A DNA stretch of 64,000 bases. It comes from Flaccisagitta enflata. Its lineage: Eukaryota > Chaetognatha > Sagittoidea > Aphragmophora. Positions within the stretch are counted from its first letter, which is position 1, and each line of letters starts with the position of its first letter. Below the pieces are notes generated by a model. It had not been told where the DNA came from. It ran no database searches and saw only the letters and a program-made list of their open reading frames with translations. The translations under genes and the position numbers were made by a program. The stretch is from contig OZ231127.1 of assembly GCA_965153355.1 (NCBI GenBank), positions 44,702,001 to 44,766,000 of the forward strand, read 5' to 3'. Positions 31,722 through 43,600 of the stretch are shown here, in pieces.

Positions 31722-33902
31722 GTCCGCGACTGGGGTTGAACGGCATTGTTGAACGGCGGTGTCGAACGGCGGTGTCGAACGGCGGTGTCGAACGGCGGTG
31801 TCGAACGGCGGTGTCGAACGGCGTTGTCAAACGGCGTTGTCAAACGGCGTTGTCAAACGGCGTTGTCAAACGGCGTTGTCAAACGGCGTTGTCAAACGGC
31901 GTTGTCAAACGGCGTTGTCAAACGGCGTTGTCAAACGGCGTTGTCAAACGGCGTTGTCAAACGGCGTTGTCAAACGGCGTTGTCAAACGGCGTTGTCAAC
32001 GGCGTTGTCAAACGGCGTTGTCAAGCGGCGTTGTCAAGCGGCAAGGTTAAAGCGGCGTTGCCAAACAACGTTGATCAAACGGCGTTGTCAAACGGCGTTA
32101 TCAAACGGCGTTGTCAAACGGCGTTGTCAAACGGCGTTGTCAAACGGCGTTGTCAAACGGCGTTGTCAAACGGCGTTGTCAAACGGCGTTGTCAAATGGC
32201 GTTGTCAAACGGCGTTGTCAAACGGCGCTGTCAAACGGCGTTGTCAGGCCAGCGTTGTCAAACGGCGTTATCAAAACGGCGTTGTCAAACGGCGTTGTCA
32301 AACGGCGTTGTCAAACGGCGTTGTCAAACGGCGTTGTCAAACGGCGTTGTCAAACGGCGTTGTCAAACGGCGTTGTCAAACGGCGTTGTCAAACGGCGTT
32401 GTCAAACGGCGTTGTCAAACGGCGTTGTCAAACGGCGTTGTCAAACGGCGTTGTCAAACGGCGTTGTCAAACGGCGTTGTCAAACGGCGTTGTCAAACGG
32501 CGTTGTCAAACGGCGTTGTCAAACGGCATTGTCAAACGGCGTTGTCAAACGACGTTGACAAACGGTGTTGACAAACGGCGTTAACAAACGGCGTTGTTGA
32601 ATGGCGTTGTTGAACGGCGATGTTGAACGGGGATGTCGAACAGTGATGTTGTCGGCGTTGTCAAACAGCGTTGTCGAATGGTGTTTTTAAACGCCGTTGT
32701 CAAACGCCATTGTCAAACGCCATTGTCAAACGCTGTTGTCTACATTGTTGTCAAATGGCGTTGTCAAATAGCACATAGGTTGAGTTATTCAATTTTGAGT
32801 CTACATACCAAGTTTTAACCAAATCGATTGAGAATTGTTCAAGTTATGCACATATTTCACTTTTGAGGTGGTAGGCTGCTAGGCTGGTTGGGTGGTAGGC
32901 CGGTTAGCATGCTAAAATCTTTACAAATCAAATACATATGTTGAGTCCTTCCATTTAGAGACTACATACCAAGTTTCAACCAAATCAGTTGAAAAATGCC
33001 AAAGTTATGCACATTTTTCACTTTTAGGCTGGTAACCTGGTTGGGAGGAAGTAGGCTGGTTTGGCCGGTTAGCATGCTAAAACCTTCATGATTCAAATAC
33101 TTTTATTGAGTCCTTATATTTAGAGACTACATACCAAGTTTCAACCAAATCGGTTGAAAAATGCAGAAGTTCTGCACGTTTTTCACTTTTTTGCTGGTAG
33201 GCTGGTTGGGTGGTAGGCCGGTTTGGCCGGTTAGCATGCTAAAATCTTTACAATTCAAATATGTATGTTGAGTCCTTCCATTTAGAGACTACATACCAAG
33301 TTTCAACCAAATTGGTTGAAAAATGCAGAAGTTATGCACGTTTTTCACTTTTTGGCTGGTAGGCTGGTTGGGTGGTAGGCCGGTTTGGCCGGTTAGCATG
33401 CTAAAATCTTTACAATTCAAATACACATGTTGAGTTCTTCCATTTAGAGACTACATACCAAGTTTCAACCAAATCGGTTGAAAAATGCAGAAGTTATGCA
33501 CATTTTTCACTTTTTGGCTGGTAGGCTGGTTGGGTGGTAGGCCGGTTTAGCCGGTTAGCATGCTAAAATGTTTACAATTCAAATACATATGTTGAGTCCT
33601 TCCATTTAGAGACTACATACCAAGTTTCAACCAAATTGGTTGAAAAATGCCAAAGTTATGCACATTTTTCACTTTTAGGCTGGTAGGCTGGTTGGGCCGG
33701 TTGGGTGGGTCGGATCATAGCATACGCATAGGCCGCAAAGCGGCTTACCCTAGTACAACTTCCCTCCAAATATGAAGCAAATCGGTCAAGGCGTTCAAAA
33801 GTTAGCCCATTTTTAAAAGTGTGGACGACGACGACAACGACGACGACGACACCCACCCGCCTCGAATTATAGTCCGCGTCGGAATGGTATTCCGTCGCGG
33901 AC
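31722..33902 (+). mobile_element. Family B element, copy 3, with a 13-bp satellite
   Basis: Starts GTCCGCGACTGGGG and ends ATTCCGTCGCGGAC plus AAAAAAA. The left half is a ~1-kb 13-bp array (31735-32775). The right half has about five family B units (TTCCATTTAGAGACTACATA) and the conserved CGGCTTACCCTAGTAC / CGACGACGACGAC end. At 2,181 bp it is the longest copy. Confidence 0.85.
31735..32775. repeat. 13-bp tandem array, about 80 copies
   Basis: Units are GAACGGCGGTGTC at the left edge, then a highly homogeneous AAACGGCGTTGTC core, with decayed variants (GTTGAACGGCGAT, AAACGCCATTGTC) toward the right edge. Decay at both edges with an identical core is the expected pattern of unequal-exchange arrays. 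A 13-bp period keeps three frames open, giving false 270-residue ORFs. Confidence 0.95.
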
Positions 33903-33904
33903 AA

Positions 33905-34345
33905 AAAAACAGTTTACAGATAAGTAAAAATCGCTTTTGTCCAGTAAAATATTTTTAGTAAATTAAGCTAATAAATCATGAACTTCAGATTTAGTTCGAA
34001 TTTTGCAGGGGCTGCTTATTCAGTGACCCTTACTTGTATACCAAATTAAAAAAAAATTCACATAAGTTTACTACCCTCTGCCTATGTAAATCGCCTAAGT
34101 CCAGTAAAATATTACCATAAAAATAATAGGCAAAGGGTAGTAAAAGTTAGTGAATTTTTCTGAAAATTGGTACACAAGCTCCTATTGACCTTTAAACAAC
34201 ACCAGCAAAGTTTCATAAAATTCTGAAGTCTGGTTCCAAAAATATGAGAAGGTTTTAAACAGACAGACGACAGACGACAGACAACAGACTACACATCACT
34301 GCTACTTCATAGTCACCGACGAAAACTGTTCGTCGGGGACAAAAA
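33905..34345 (+). repeat. Family C body fragment with terminal stem-loop
   Basis: Two body units (AATTTTGCAGGGGCTGCTTA; CTACCCTCTGCCTATGTAAA), then ACAGACGACAGACGACAG and the stem-loop at 34312-34340. A degenerate second end lies at about 34445-34480 (GATCGTCGGGGACAAA), just beyond the zinc-finger gene's 3' end. Confidence 0.8.
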
Positions 34346-34637
34346 TAACACTGACCAAGTTTTATCAACATCGAAGTTCTGATTCTTAAATTTTCGAGGG
34401 TTGACACAACGAATGAATGAACGGCTTACTACCACAATCAGTGCTGTTATAGTCCTCAACGTAAACTGATCGTCGGGGACAAATACTATGTATTCAAGAG
34501 TAACTTAATAATGATCCCTTTGACAGAATGTATTCATGAGTAACTTTATAAAGATAATCTTGCATTATTCTTGCTTATAACTTATTTAATATCAAGGCAA
34601 AGCGGAGATAAGCCGACTGTGTCATAAGATTCAAATA

Positions 34638-37600
34638 TCACTCAATGACGAATTTGATCTTTCTATTGTCCGTTGTGAGCACAGACACGAAAATCTCGCC
34701 ATGACCGGGCGAGGAGTAATCGTGATCGCAGTTGGTCGCCACGATGCGTTTCAACTTAGGATGCTCATACCGGAATGCAAACGAGTTAGTCCCGGGATCT
34801 TCGTCGTAGCCCTTGTCACGATCATCGGCCAAATCGGCCAAGTCCCCAGCAACCATGATTTCCCCGGGGTTGCACGCGTTATGCTCAAGAATCTGCTGGA
34901 TAGTCAAGGATTTCCGAAAACCCTGCGTCTGCTGAGGCGTATCACCATTGGGACACACCAACGAATGCGCCTTTCTCGTTTCCTCTTCTTCCTCTTTGGC
35001 GATAACGTCACCAGTTTGATAGACCAAAACTTCCTCCGCGATGTCAATGGGCATGATTTCGTATGGAAAGGATGTTTGGGTGTGCGGCTGCTTGCCATCG
35101 TCTGACTGCGAGCAAGGTTGCGTGATGGAATTTGTCTGGATTAACTGCGTGTTGGAATTCGTCTGGAACTGCGATTGTTGTTGCTTAACAAGCTCCGGTA
35201 ATGACGGATGATGATAAGTCTGAGAAAGAGCGCGAGGCCCTGTTCCTGGCGGCGTCATTAAAGTCGAGGTGATGGTCGGGGTATCAGACAGAGACGAAGA
35301 GACTTTCTTTAGCTCTTCTGACATTGGCTCAGTGCAGGAACCAACCCCGGGAGGCGTTGCGAGAGCCGATGGGATTGTTGTTCCAGGAGAACGATGACTG
35401 CCGTTTGTAGATCCATTCATGATCCCATCTGATCTTGTGTCAGTAGTCGAAACCCTACACGCGTTATTCTCAGAACTACAGACGTTAGTCACACATTGGT
35501 AAGAAGACGTCGAAGCGAAAGAGGCGCGAACGCTTGTCAGAGGGACAACAGAGGAAGATGTGGAGATATTTGTAGATATCGACAACGTGGACGACGATGC
35601 TGAGGAAGAAACGGGGGTCGATGAGTCGCCCACTTTTAGGGGACAAGTCGATATGGTGATGGGCCTTGGGCGGGATTTAGTATCAACAGATTTTTTGGGG
35701 GGAATGGCGAGTTGGACGTCATCGGCTTTGTCGGCGGGATGTTCTGGAGATGCGTAGGACGAAGTCTTTTCACTTGAACCTGCGACGTAAGGCTTCAACG
35801 GTGATGTGTCGACGGATTCGTTGATGGTGTGAGAAGTGCCAGAAATGAAGGTAGACGATGGGCAGGTTGGAGATGAAGAGATGGGAGACGTTTGAGTGGA
35901 AGACAAAAGTGGTGCGTTCGTTGAGTTGGTTGTCATCCCTTTCGTCCTAGACGCGTTGCCATAAAAACGCAATAAGGGAGGCTTCGCAGGGCAAACAGAG
36001 TCGTCAGTCAGACTGGCTGAAAGGATTTCCGGTGTAACTACACAAGAAGATAGTGGTGATGATGAAGGTGAAGATATCACTGGTAGCGACGAAGATGAGG
36101 AAACTGGATTGATCCCAATTGAGGATGTCGACGATGAACATAACAGTACCGATGACGATGATGCTGCATTGGTTGAAACGGAGGATATCATTGTCGATGA
36201 TGATAACGATGAGGAAGCTGGATTGGTCGAAGCAGAGGATATCATCGAAGATGATGATAACGATGAAGACGATAAGGCAGGTGACGAAGATATGGGAGCT
36301 GATGTAGTTATTTTCGAAGGTCGCGAGGCAGATGGAATCAGACTTGTCAAAACAGGTGTATCTGATGGTGAGAGCGATGGAGATGGCGGTAGTAACGGCA
36401 AAACTTCAGATTTAGCAGCATCTTCAGCGGCGGAGCAGGAGGAGGATGAAGGCAGTAAGGGGGCCAAACCAGTATTTGCTTTTGCTGAGGGCGTGGTCGC
36501 TGTGATAGTAGATGCGACGGACGATGGAATGATAGACAATGTGGCGGAGATGGCGTGAGCTGATTGGGTCGAACCAGCGGAAGTTGATGGCAAAGGGACA
36601 GATACAACCTGAGAAGCTGGATTCATCTCGACGACAGTCTCCACTGCTCCACTTTCCTGTTTGGCTGATTTGGCGGTATTAGGGAGACGCGTAAGATCGT
36701 CCCCATTCAAAGGACGAGGAGCCGCCGACTTCTGCGTTGCCACCTCTGGCGATGACTGTGCAGAATCCACTTCGGGTGTCACGCTGGGAGAGTGAGAGAG
36801 TGACTTTCTACGCCCAAACTTCTGAAAAATGTTGAAAACTGGGAGATCCGCAGAGAATGACGATTCCCCTGCCTCGAAGAGAGATGTATCCTGCCTCGTC
36901 TTCGTATCGACAGCGGATCCGCTGGATTTCAATTGTTCCGTACTGACAGAAGATGTAACGGGCGATTTTGATTTTTCAATGGGACTGAACTCCGTGCGAG
37001 ATTGTGATTGTACGAGAGATATCGTCCCATACACATTAAACTCGCCATTTCCCATCCCTAGATCATGTTCTCGCAAGTTCACTTTTTCTTGAACTTCCAC
37101 ATTCTTAGATCCGCCTTTATCGCCGACATCAGGCTCTTTTTCTTGACCGTAACAAAAATTTCTCTCTTTCTTGGACTCGTGCTCATGCAAGGGGATCACA
37201 GATGCCCTAACTCCCTCCTTCTCATTCTCATCCTCCTCCTTCCCCTTCTCCGCTTTCTCATGATCACTAGCTGTCAAGCATTGGTCTCCATTTTTCTCCC
37301 CGATATGCTGTATATCCCGGTGAAACAGAGTTAGTTGTTTTTCACTTTGTTGATCCGCCTTCGAATTATCCGGCTCCTCATAACACTCTTGCCTTTCATG
37401 TCGCTTCCAGTCTTGTTCACCCACTTGTTTCTTCATCTCATGCTGCTCCTCCTCCTTCAGCGTCTTCTTGTCATCTCCTTCCTCATCCTCCTGATCATCA
37501 TCCCCTTCATATTCGTGAACATCGTCAATACAAACATCGGAGAAGGTATCAGTCTCGGCGTCTGAGCCGTCGCCTTTCGACTCGCCATTTCCCTTTCCAT

Positions 37601-40600
37601 CGTCATCATCATCGTGGTCATCTTCGGTATCTTCATTGTTTTCGTCTCCATCTTTCCTGTCTTCACCCTTTTCATCATCATCGTCATCCTCACCGAGATC
37701 TTCATCGGTCAAATCATCATCTACTCCCGCCTCAGTTTCATTTCCATCATCTTCCTCGTCACCATCATCAATATCTTCTTCCTCATCTTCTCCCGCTTTT
37801 CTGTCTCCTTGATCGAAAGTCATTTTCAATGCGCCAACTTTCCAGCCCCGAGCGTTGACGTAAAATGCGACGCCATTTTCAGATTTACTGGCACCAGTAA
37901 ATTGGTTTTCACTATCACAAGCACCTTCAAGGACATCACCGCAATCGTCTGCGTCATCGCTTACAATTACAGGACGAAAGAAGTCCCCGCCCTCGCCAAC
38001 GACTTCCAAAGTCGGAATTTTGTGAATGCTGTTAGTTTTCATTGTGTCTGCAACGGAAGCGGTAGTGGTAGAAGCGGCGTTGGTAGCGATTCCATGAGCG
38101 ACGGAAGTGGATTTCAATTTTTCATCTGACGCCGAAGATTTTCGCCTTTTGCGAGAGGCGCTAGTGCTTTGTGCGGTCTCCGAAATACCGGTGCCTTCCG
38201 AATGATTTACATGGGTCGTCAACGCCCTTTTTTTCCTTCTCTCTCCCCCATTACTAGCTCCACCGTCGTGCGTGCGCCTCACGTGGTTGGTTAGAATGAT
38301 ATTGGAATGGGATCGGAAATTACACAAATCGCATCGAAATTTTCCACTCAGATTCACTCGACTCATTTTGGGAGAAGTCGCCGTAGTAACCGCTGAATTA
38401 GACGGAGAAGTCAGTCCTCCACGATGTCGCCGCTTGTGCGCCCAGAGACTAGATTGGCTGCCCAAAACCGCGCCACAGTTGGGATAAGGGCAAGGCAGTT
38501 GCGATGGGCCTCGGTGGAGAGGACGCCGTTGATACAGACGCACTGGAAGCGGCGATGCTGACGCGGGAGCAGCAACAGCAGCAGACCCTGACTGCGACGC
38601 TTCGAGTGTTAGAGAAGAGGGAGAATTTTCCTTTTCGGCATCATCTTTGGCGGCTGCTGAGGAGGAGGCGGAAATGGATTCTGTGGTGGAACTGTCATCA
38701 TTCTCATCCAGAAGGTCTTTTACCTTCGATCGACAGTCGATATCAATATCATTCCCGCAGGATTTTTTTCTTTGCCTCTTGCATGGAGTAATCGTCGAAG
38801 GGGAGGAGGCGCCGATGGACTCGTCCAATCGGCCACAATCGTGCGTTTTTAGTCTGGCGAGCGTGTTGAAGACTCCGAAGCATTTGGCGCATACTTGTGC
38901 GTCGATTTCGTCGTGAACTGAACGCATATGCCACTGAAGCTCTTTGCCGTCACGACAAGGCTTGTGACATTGACGACAAATGAGTCGAGATCTTCGGTTT
39001 TCTAAATGTTCTTGTTGCTTTGAGTTTAAAGGTTGCGTTTGGGAATTTTGCGGCTGTTGTTGCTGTTCCGGTGCTTGTTGCGCGATGGAGGAAGTGGTTT
39101 CGGATTTTTTGTCGTTGTCGAGTGGTTGGCTTTTATGTTGTTGTCCCGAACCCGTATTTCTCCGACCCTCCACGTTGACGATGACGTTATCAGCGTTGAG
39201 AACACGTGACCACTCAAAAGAATCAGAACGACGCTTTGACACTAAAGGAAATAATGAGAGGAAAAGAAGCTTGAAGATAAGCTTAATTTGTTCTTCAACG
39301 TTGCTCGGTAAGTCAATAAACCAACAACGAACAAGACATACGATGTTCTTGAGCAAATGCAAAAAAAAAAAAAAAAAGCTTCAAAATTACAGTCCCCGAC
39401 TGGGGACTAATTTTTGAAGCTTTCTCGTTGCGTAAACGCAACTCGATGAGATACACGACAAGACAGCAATTTCAAGAAAAAAATATTCAATCAGGGGCTG
39501 GAAAGCTAAAAGTATTTTAGCAAATTTTAGCGCAATTTAGCGAATTTTAGCGTGATTTAGCAAATTTTAGCACGTTTTGAAGGAAAGGAGGAATATGCTA
39601 AAATAAGTTAAAAGACGCTAAAACGCTAAAAATTGCTAAAACTGAATTGCTAAAATGTGCTAAAACTTTAAAAATTGCTAAAACTCTCAAAAGTGCTAAA
39701 AGTTTAGCAAAAATGCGCTAAAACTACAAAACATGTTAAAACTCCAAAATTTGCTAAAACTGAACTAGCTAAAACTCTGAAATGTGCTAAAACTCTGAAA
39801 TGCGCTAAAACTCTAAAATGCGCTAAAACTCTAAAACACGCTAATACTCTGAAACACGCTAATACTCTGAAACACGCTAATACTCTGAAACACGCTAATA
39901 CTCTGAAACACGCTAATACTCTGAAACACGCTAATACTCTGAAACACGCAAATACTCTGAAACACGCAAATACTCTGAAACACGCAAATACTCTGAAACA
40001 CGCAAATACTCTGAAACACGCAAATACTCTGAAACACGCAAATACTCTGAAACACGCAAATACTCTGAAACACGCAAAGGCGTTGAATCGCTTTTCGTTG
40101 ACGGCGTTGAAACCGCAAAAACGTTTCTTCGCCGTGGTTAAGTCTGTGTTGGAAGATGAAAGATTCAAGTGTAACAAAACATGTCAAAGCCGTCAACTGT
40201 CACTGTAAAGAATTCGTTTAAAGTACAATGTAACGGGAAGCCCCAGAGCGATATTCAAGCAATTCACATGGATGAGATCAATACATACTGCTATCAAATA
40301 CTCTGAAACACGCAAATACTCTGAAACACGCAAATACTCTGAAACACGCAAATACTCTGAAACACGCAAATACTCTGAAACACGCAAATACTCTGAAACA
40401 CGCAAATACTCTGAAACACGCAAATACTCTGAAACACGCAAATACTCTGAAACACGCAAATACTCTGAAACACGCAAATACTCTGAAACACGCAAATACT
40501 CTGAAACACGCAAATACTCTGAAACACGCAAATACTCTGAAACACGCAAATACTCTGAAACACGCAAATACTCTGAAACACGCAAATACTCTGAAACACG

Positions 40601-43600
40601 CAAATACTCTGAAACACGCAAATACTCTGAAACACGCAAATACTCTGAAACACGCAAATACTCTGAAACACGCAAATACTCTGAAACACGCAAATACTCT
40701 GAAACACGCAAATACTCTGAAACACGCAAATACTCTGAAACACGCAAATACTCTGAAACACGCAAATACTCTGAAACACGCAAATACTCTGAAACACGCA
40801 AATACTCTGAAACACGCAAATACTCTGAAACACGCAAATACTCTGAAACACGCAAATACTCTGAAACACTCTGAAACACTCTGAAACTCTGAAACACTAA
40901 ATACTCTGAAACACGCAAATACTCTGAAACACGCAAATACTCTGAAACACGCAAATACTCTGAAACACGCAAATACTCTGAAACACGCAAATACTCTGAA
41001 ACACGCAAATACTCTGAAACACGCAAATACTCTGAAACACGCAAATACTCTGAAACACGCAAATACTCTGAAACACGCAAATACTCTGAAACACGCAAAT
41101 ACTCTGAAACACGCAAATACTCTGAAACACGCAAATACTCTGAAACACGCAAATACTCTGAACCACGCAAATACTCTGAAACACGCAAATACTCTGAAAC
41201 ACGCAAATACTCTGAAACACGCAAATACTCTGAAACACGCAAATACTCTGAAACACGCAAATACTCTGAAACACGCAAATACTCTGAAACACGCAAATAC
41301 TCTGAAACACGCAAATACTCTGAAACGCGCCTAAACTCTGACAAGCGCCTAAAAAATACAAGCCTTCTGAGTCTCTGAACAGCCTATTGAAATAATGGTT
41401 TGATTTTGCAATGTTAACACAAATCATGTAACAATACATTTGCTCAAAGCCCTACAAGCATAACTGTTCTACATACCACATAATAATCTTTGTATGATAT
41501 CATTATTTCGATGTTGAGGGAGTTGAGGGTCGGATCAAGAAAACTTCCTATGAAGGCATGCAGGTGCAGGTGAATTTCTTGTATTTTCTATTTCAGACTT
41601 CTTAGTTATTTCTATTTTGGCATATTCACTAAAAAACATGATTGAGGTTAGTCCCTTGTAGGCTCTGGTGAACTCTAACTGTATTCGATGGGCACATATA
41701 ACCAAATTATAGCAAATTATTGGCAGAGTTTTAGCAAGTTTTAGCCATATTAAAAGCGAGTTTTAGCACGTTTAAAGCGAGTTTTAACAAGTTTTAGCAC
41801 CACATAAAGGAGGAATATACGCGCTAAAATTGGCTAAATCGCGCTAAAATTCGCTAAATCGCGCTAAAATTTGCTAAAATACTTTTAGCTTTCCAGCCCC
41901 TGTTCAATATTGTTTTAATGATGACATAACTTGATAATGATAACAATAGTGGATGATGATAATGACAACAATGAATGATAATGACAAAAAAATCTAAGAA
42001 AAAATATTCAAAAATTTTTTTAAAAAATTACAAAAAAAAATTATCAAAAAAAATTTTCCAAACAAATTTTTTTAAAAAATTTCAAAAAAAATTTTCAAAA
42101 AAAAAAATTTCAAAAAAAAAATTTTCCAAAAAAATTTTCTAAAATATTTCAAAAAAGATTTTTTCAAATTTAAAAAAAAATTAAGTAGTCGAGGATGATG
42201 ATAGTAGATGAAGATGATGATAGTAGATGAAGATGATGACAGTAGTTGAAGATGATGACAGTAGTTGAAGATGATGACAGTAGTTGAAGATGATGACAGT
42301 AGTTGAAGATGATGACAGTAGTTGAAGATGATGACAGTAGTTGAAGATGATGACAGTAGTTGAAGATGATGACAGTAGTTGAAGATGATGACAGTAGTTG
42401 AAGATGATGACAGTAGTTGAAGATGATGACAGTAGTTGAAGATGATGATAGTAGTTGAAGATGATGACAGTAGTGGAAGATGATGACAGTAGTGGAAGAT
42501 GATGACATGATGAAAATGATGAAAATAGAAGTAATGATGAAAGTTGAAGATGATAACAATTGATGAAGATAGGAACAATGAGACAAGAAGTAATATGAAA
42601 ATGAAAATGATGAAAGTAGTTGAAGATGATGACAGTAGTTGAAGATGATGACAATAGTTGAAGATGAGGACAATGGTTGAAGATGATGACAATGTTGAAG
42701 ATGATGACAGTAGTTGAAGATGATGACAGTAGTTGAAGATGATGACAGTAGTTGAAGATGATGACAGTAGTTGAAGATGATGACAGTAGTTGAAGATGAT
42801 GACAGTAGTTGAAGATGATGACAGTAGTTGAAGATGAATCTTGAAATCCATGATGGCAAACCTAAAGAAAAATCAGAATGTAATAAATGAGCAAGTAAAC
42901 GAATTCATCAACTCCAATCCTCTATACAAATCGCCTAAGTCCTAGTAACATATTACTACATTAATAAGCTAATATCTTATAAAGCAGACTTCAGATTTAA
43001 TTCGAATTTTGCAGGGGCAGTTCAATTAATATCCTTTACTTGTATACCAAATTAAAAAAGAATTCACATAACTTTGCTACCCTTTGCCTATGTAAACTGC
43101 CTAAGTCATAGTAACATATTACTACATAAATAAGCTAATATCTCATAAACCAGACTTCAGATTTAATTCGAATTTTGCAGGGGTTATTCATTTACTACCC
43201 TCTACTTGTGTACCAAATTAGAAAAAAATTCACATACCTTTACTACCCTTTGCCTATGTGATGTGTGCAACAATTTATTCTACATAAAACTCATACAATT
43301 ATCCAAATAAGAAACATTTAACTTTAAAGAAAATCTGAAAAAATACGGACATTTATATAGTGTAAGCTTCCATTACATTACATACCTAATATATGGTTTT
43401 TTGAAACGCTATCAAAATTCCTCAGGTATATACTTTTTACTAAATGTGTCATATTTCTTCTATTTAAAACAAAATTTTAAGTGTATTTTAAAAAAAATAT
43501 ATATAAAAATATTTTAGGGGAAGGGTATTGTTAGAGCTGTCCTCTGGCATTGATCGGGACCATCAACTCAGCCCAATTTTGGTTAAAATTACCTAACTGA

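Noticed and set aside
31718-32584. ORFs up to 270 residues (NGVVKRRCQTALS repeats)
   Set aside because: A 13-bp repeat stays open in all three frames of the same strand, the signature of a repeat artefact.
39242-39362. First 40 residues (MHLLKNIVCLVRC...) of the 1,574-residue minus-strand frame
   Set aside because: They read intron sequence; TTTCCTTTAG at 39242 is a good acceptor and gives the phase that joins the upstream exon at 45353.
34701-39417. Plus-strand ORFs of 60-171 residues opposite the zinc-finger exon
   Set aside because: Shadows of a long real exon; composition mirrors the coding strand and no conserved motif is present.
39704-41439. ORFs of 157-383 residues on both strands (SEYLRV, FQSICV, SETRKY repeats)
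   Set aside because: The 18-bp array lacks stops in several frames; it lies in an intron inside a TIR element.
42072-42859. ORFs of 157-259 residues rich in His/Leu/Ser
   Set aside because: Translation of the 19-bp array in three frames.
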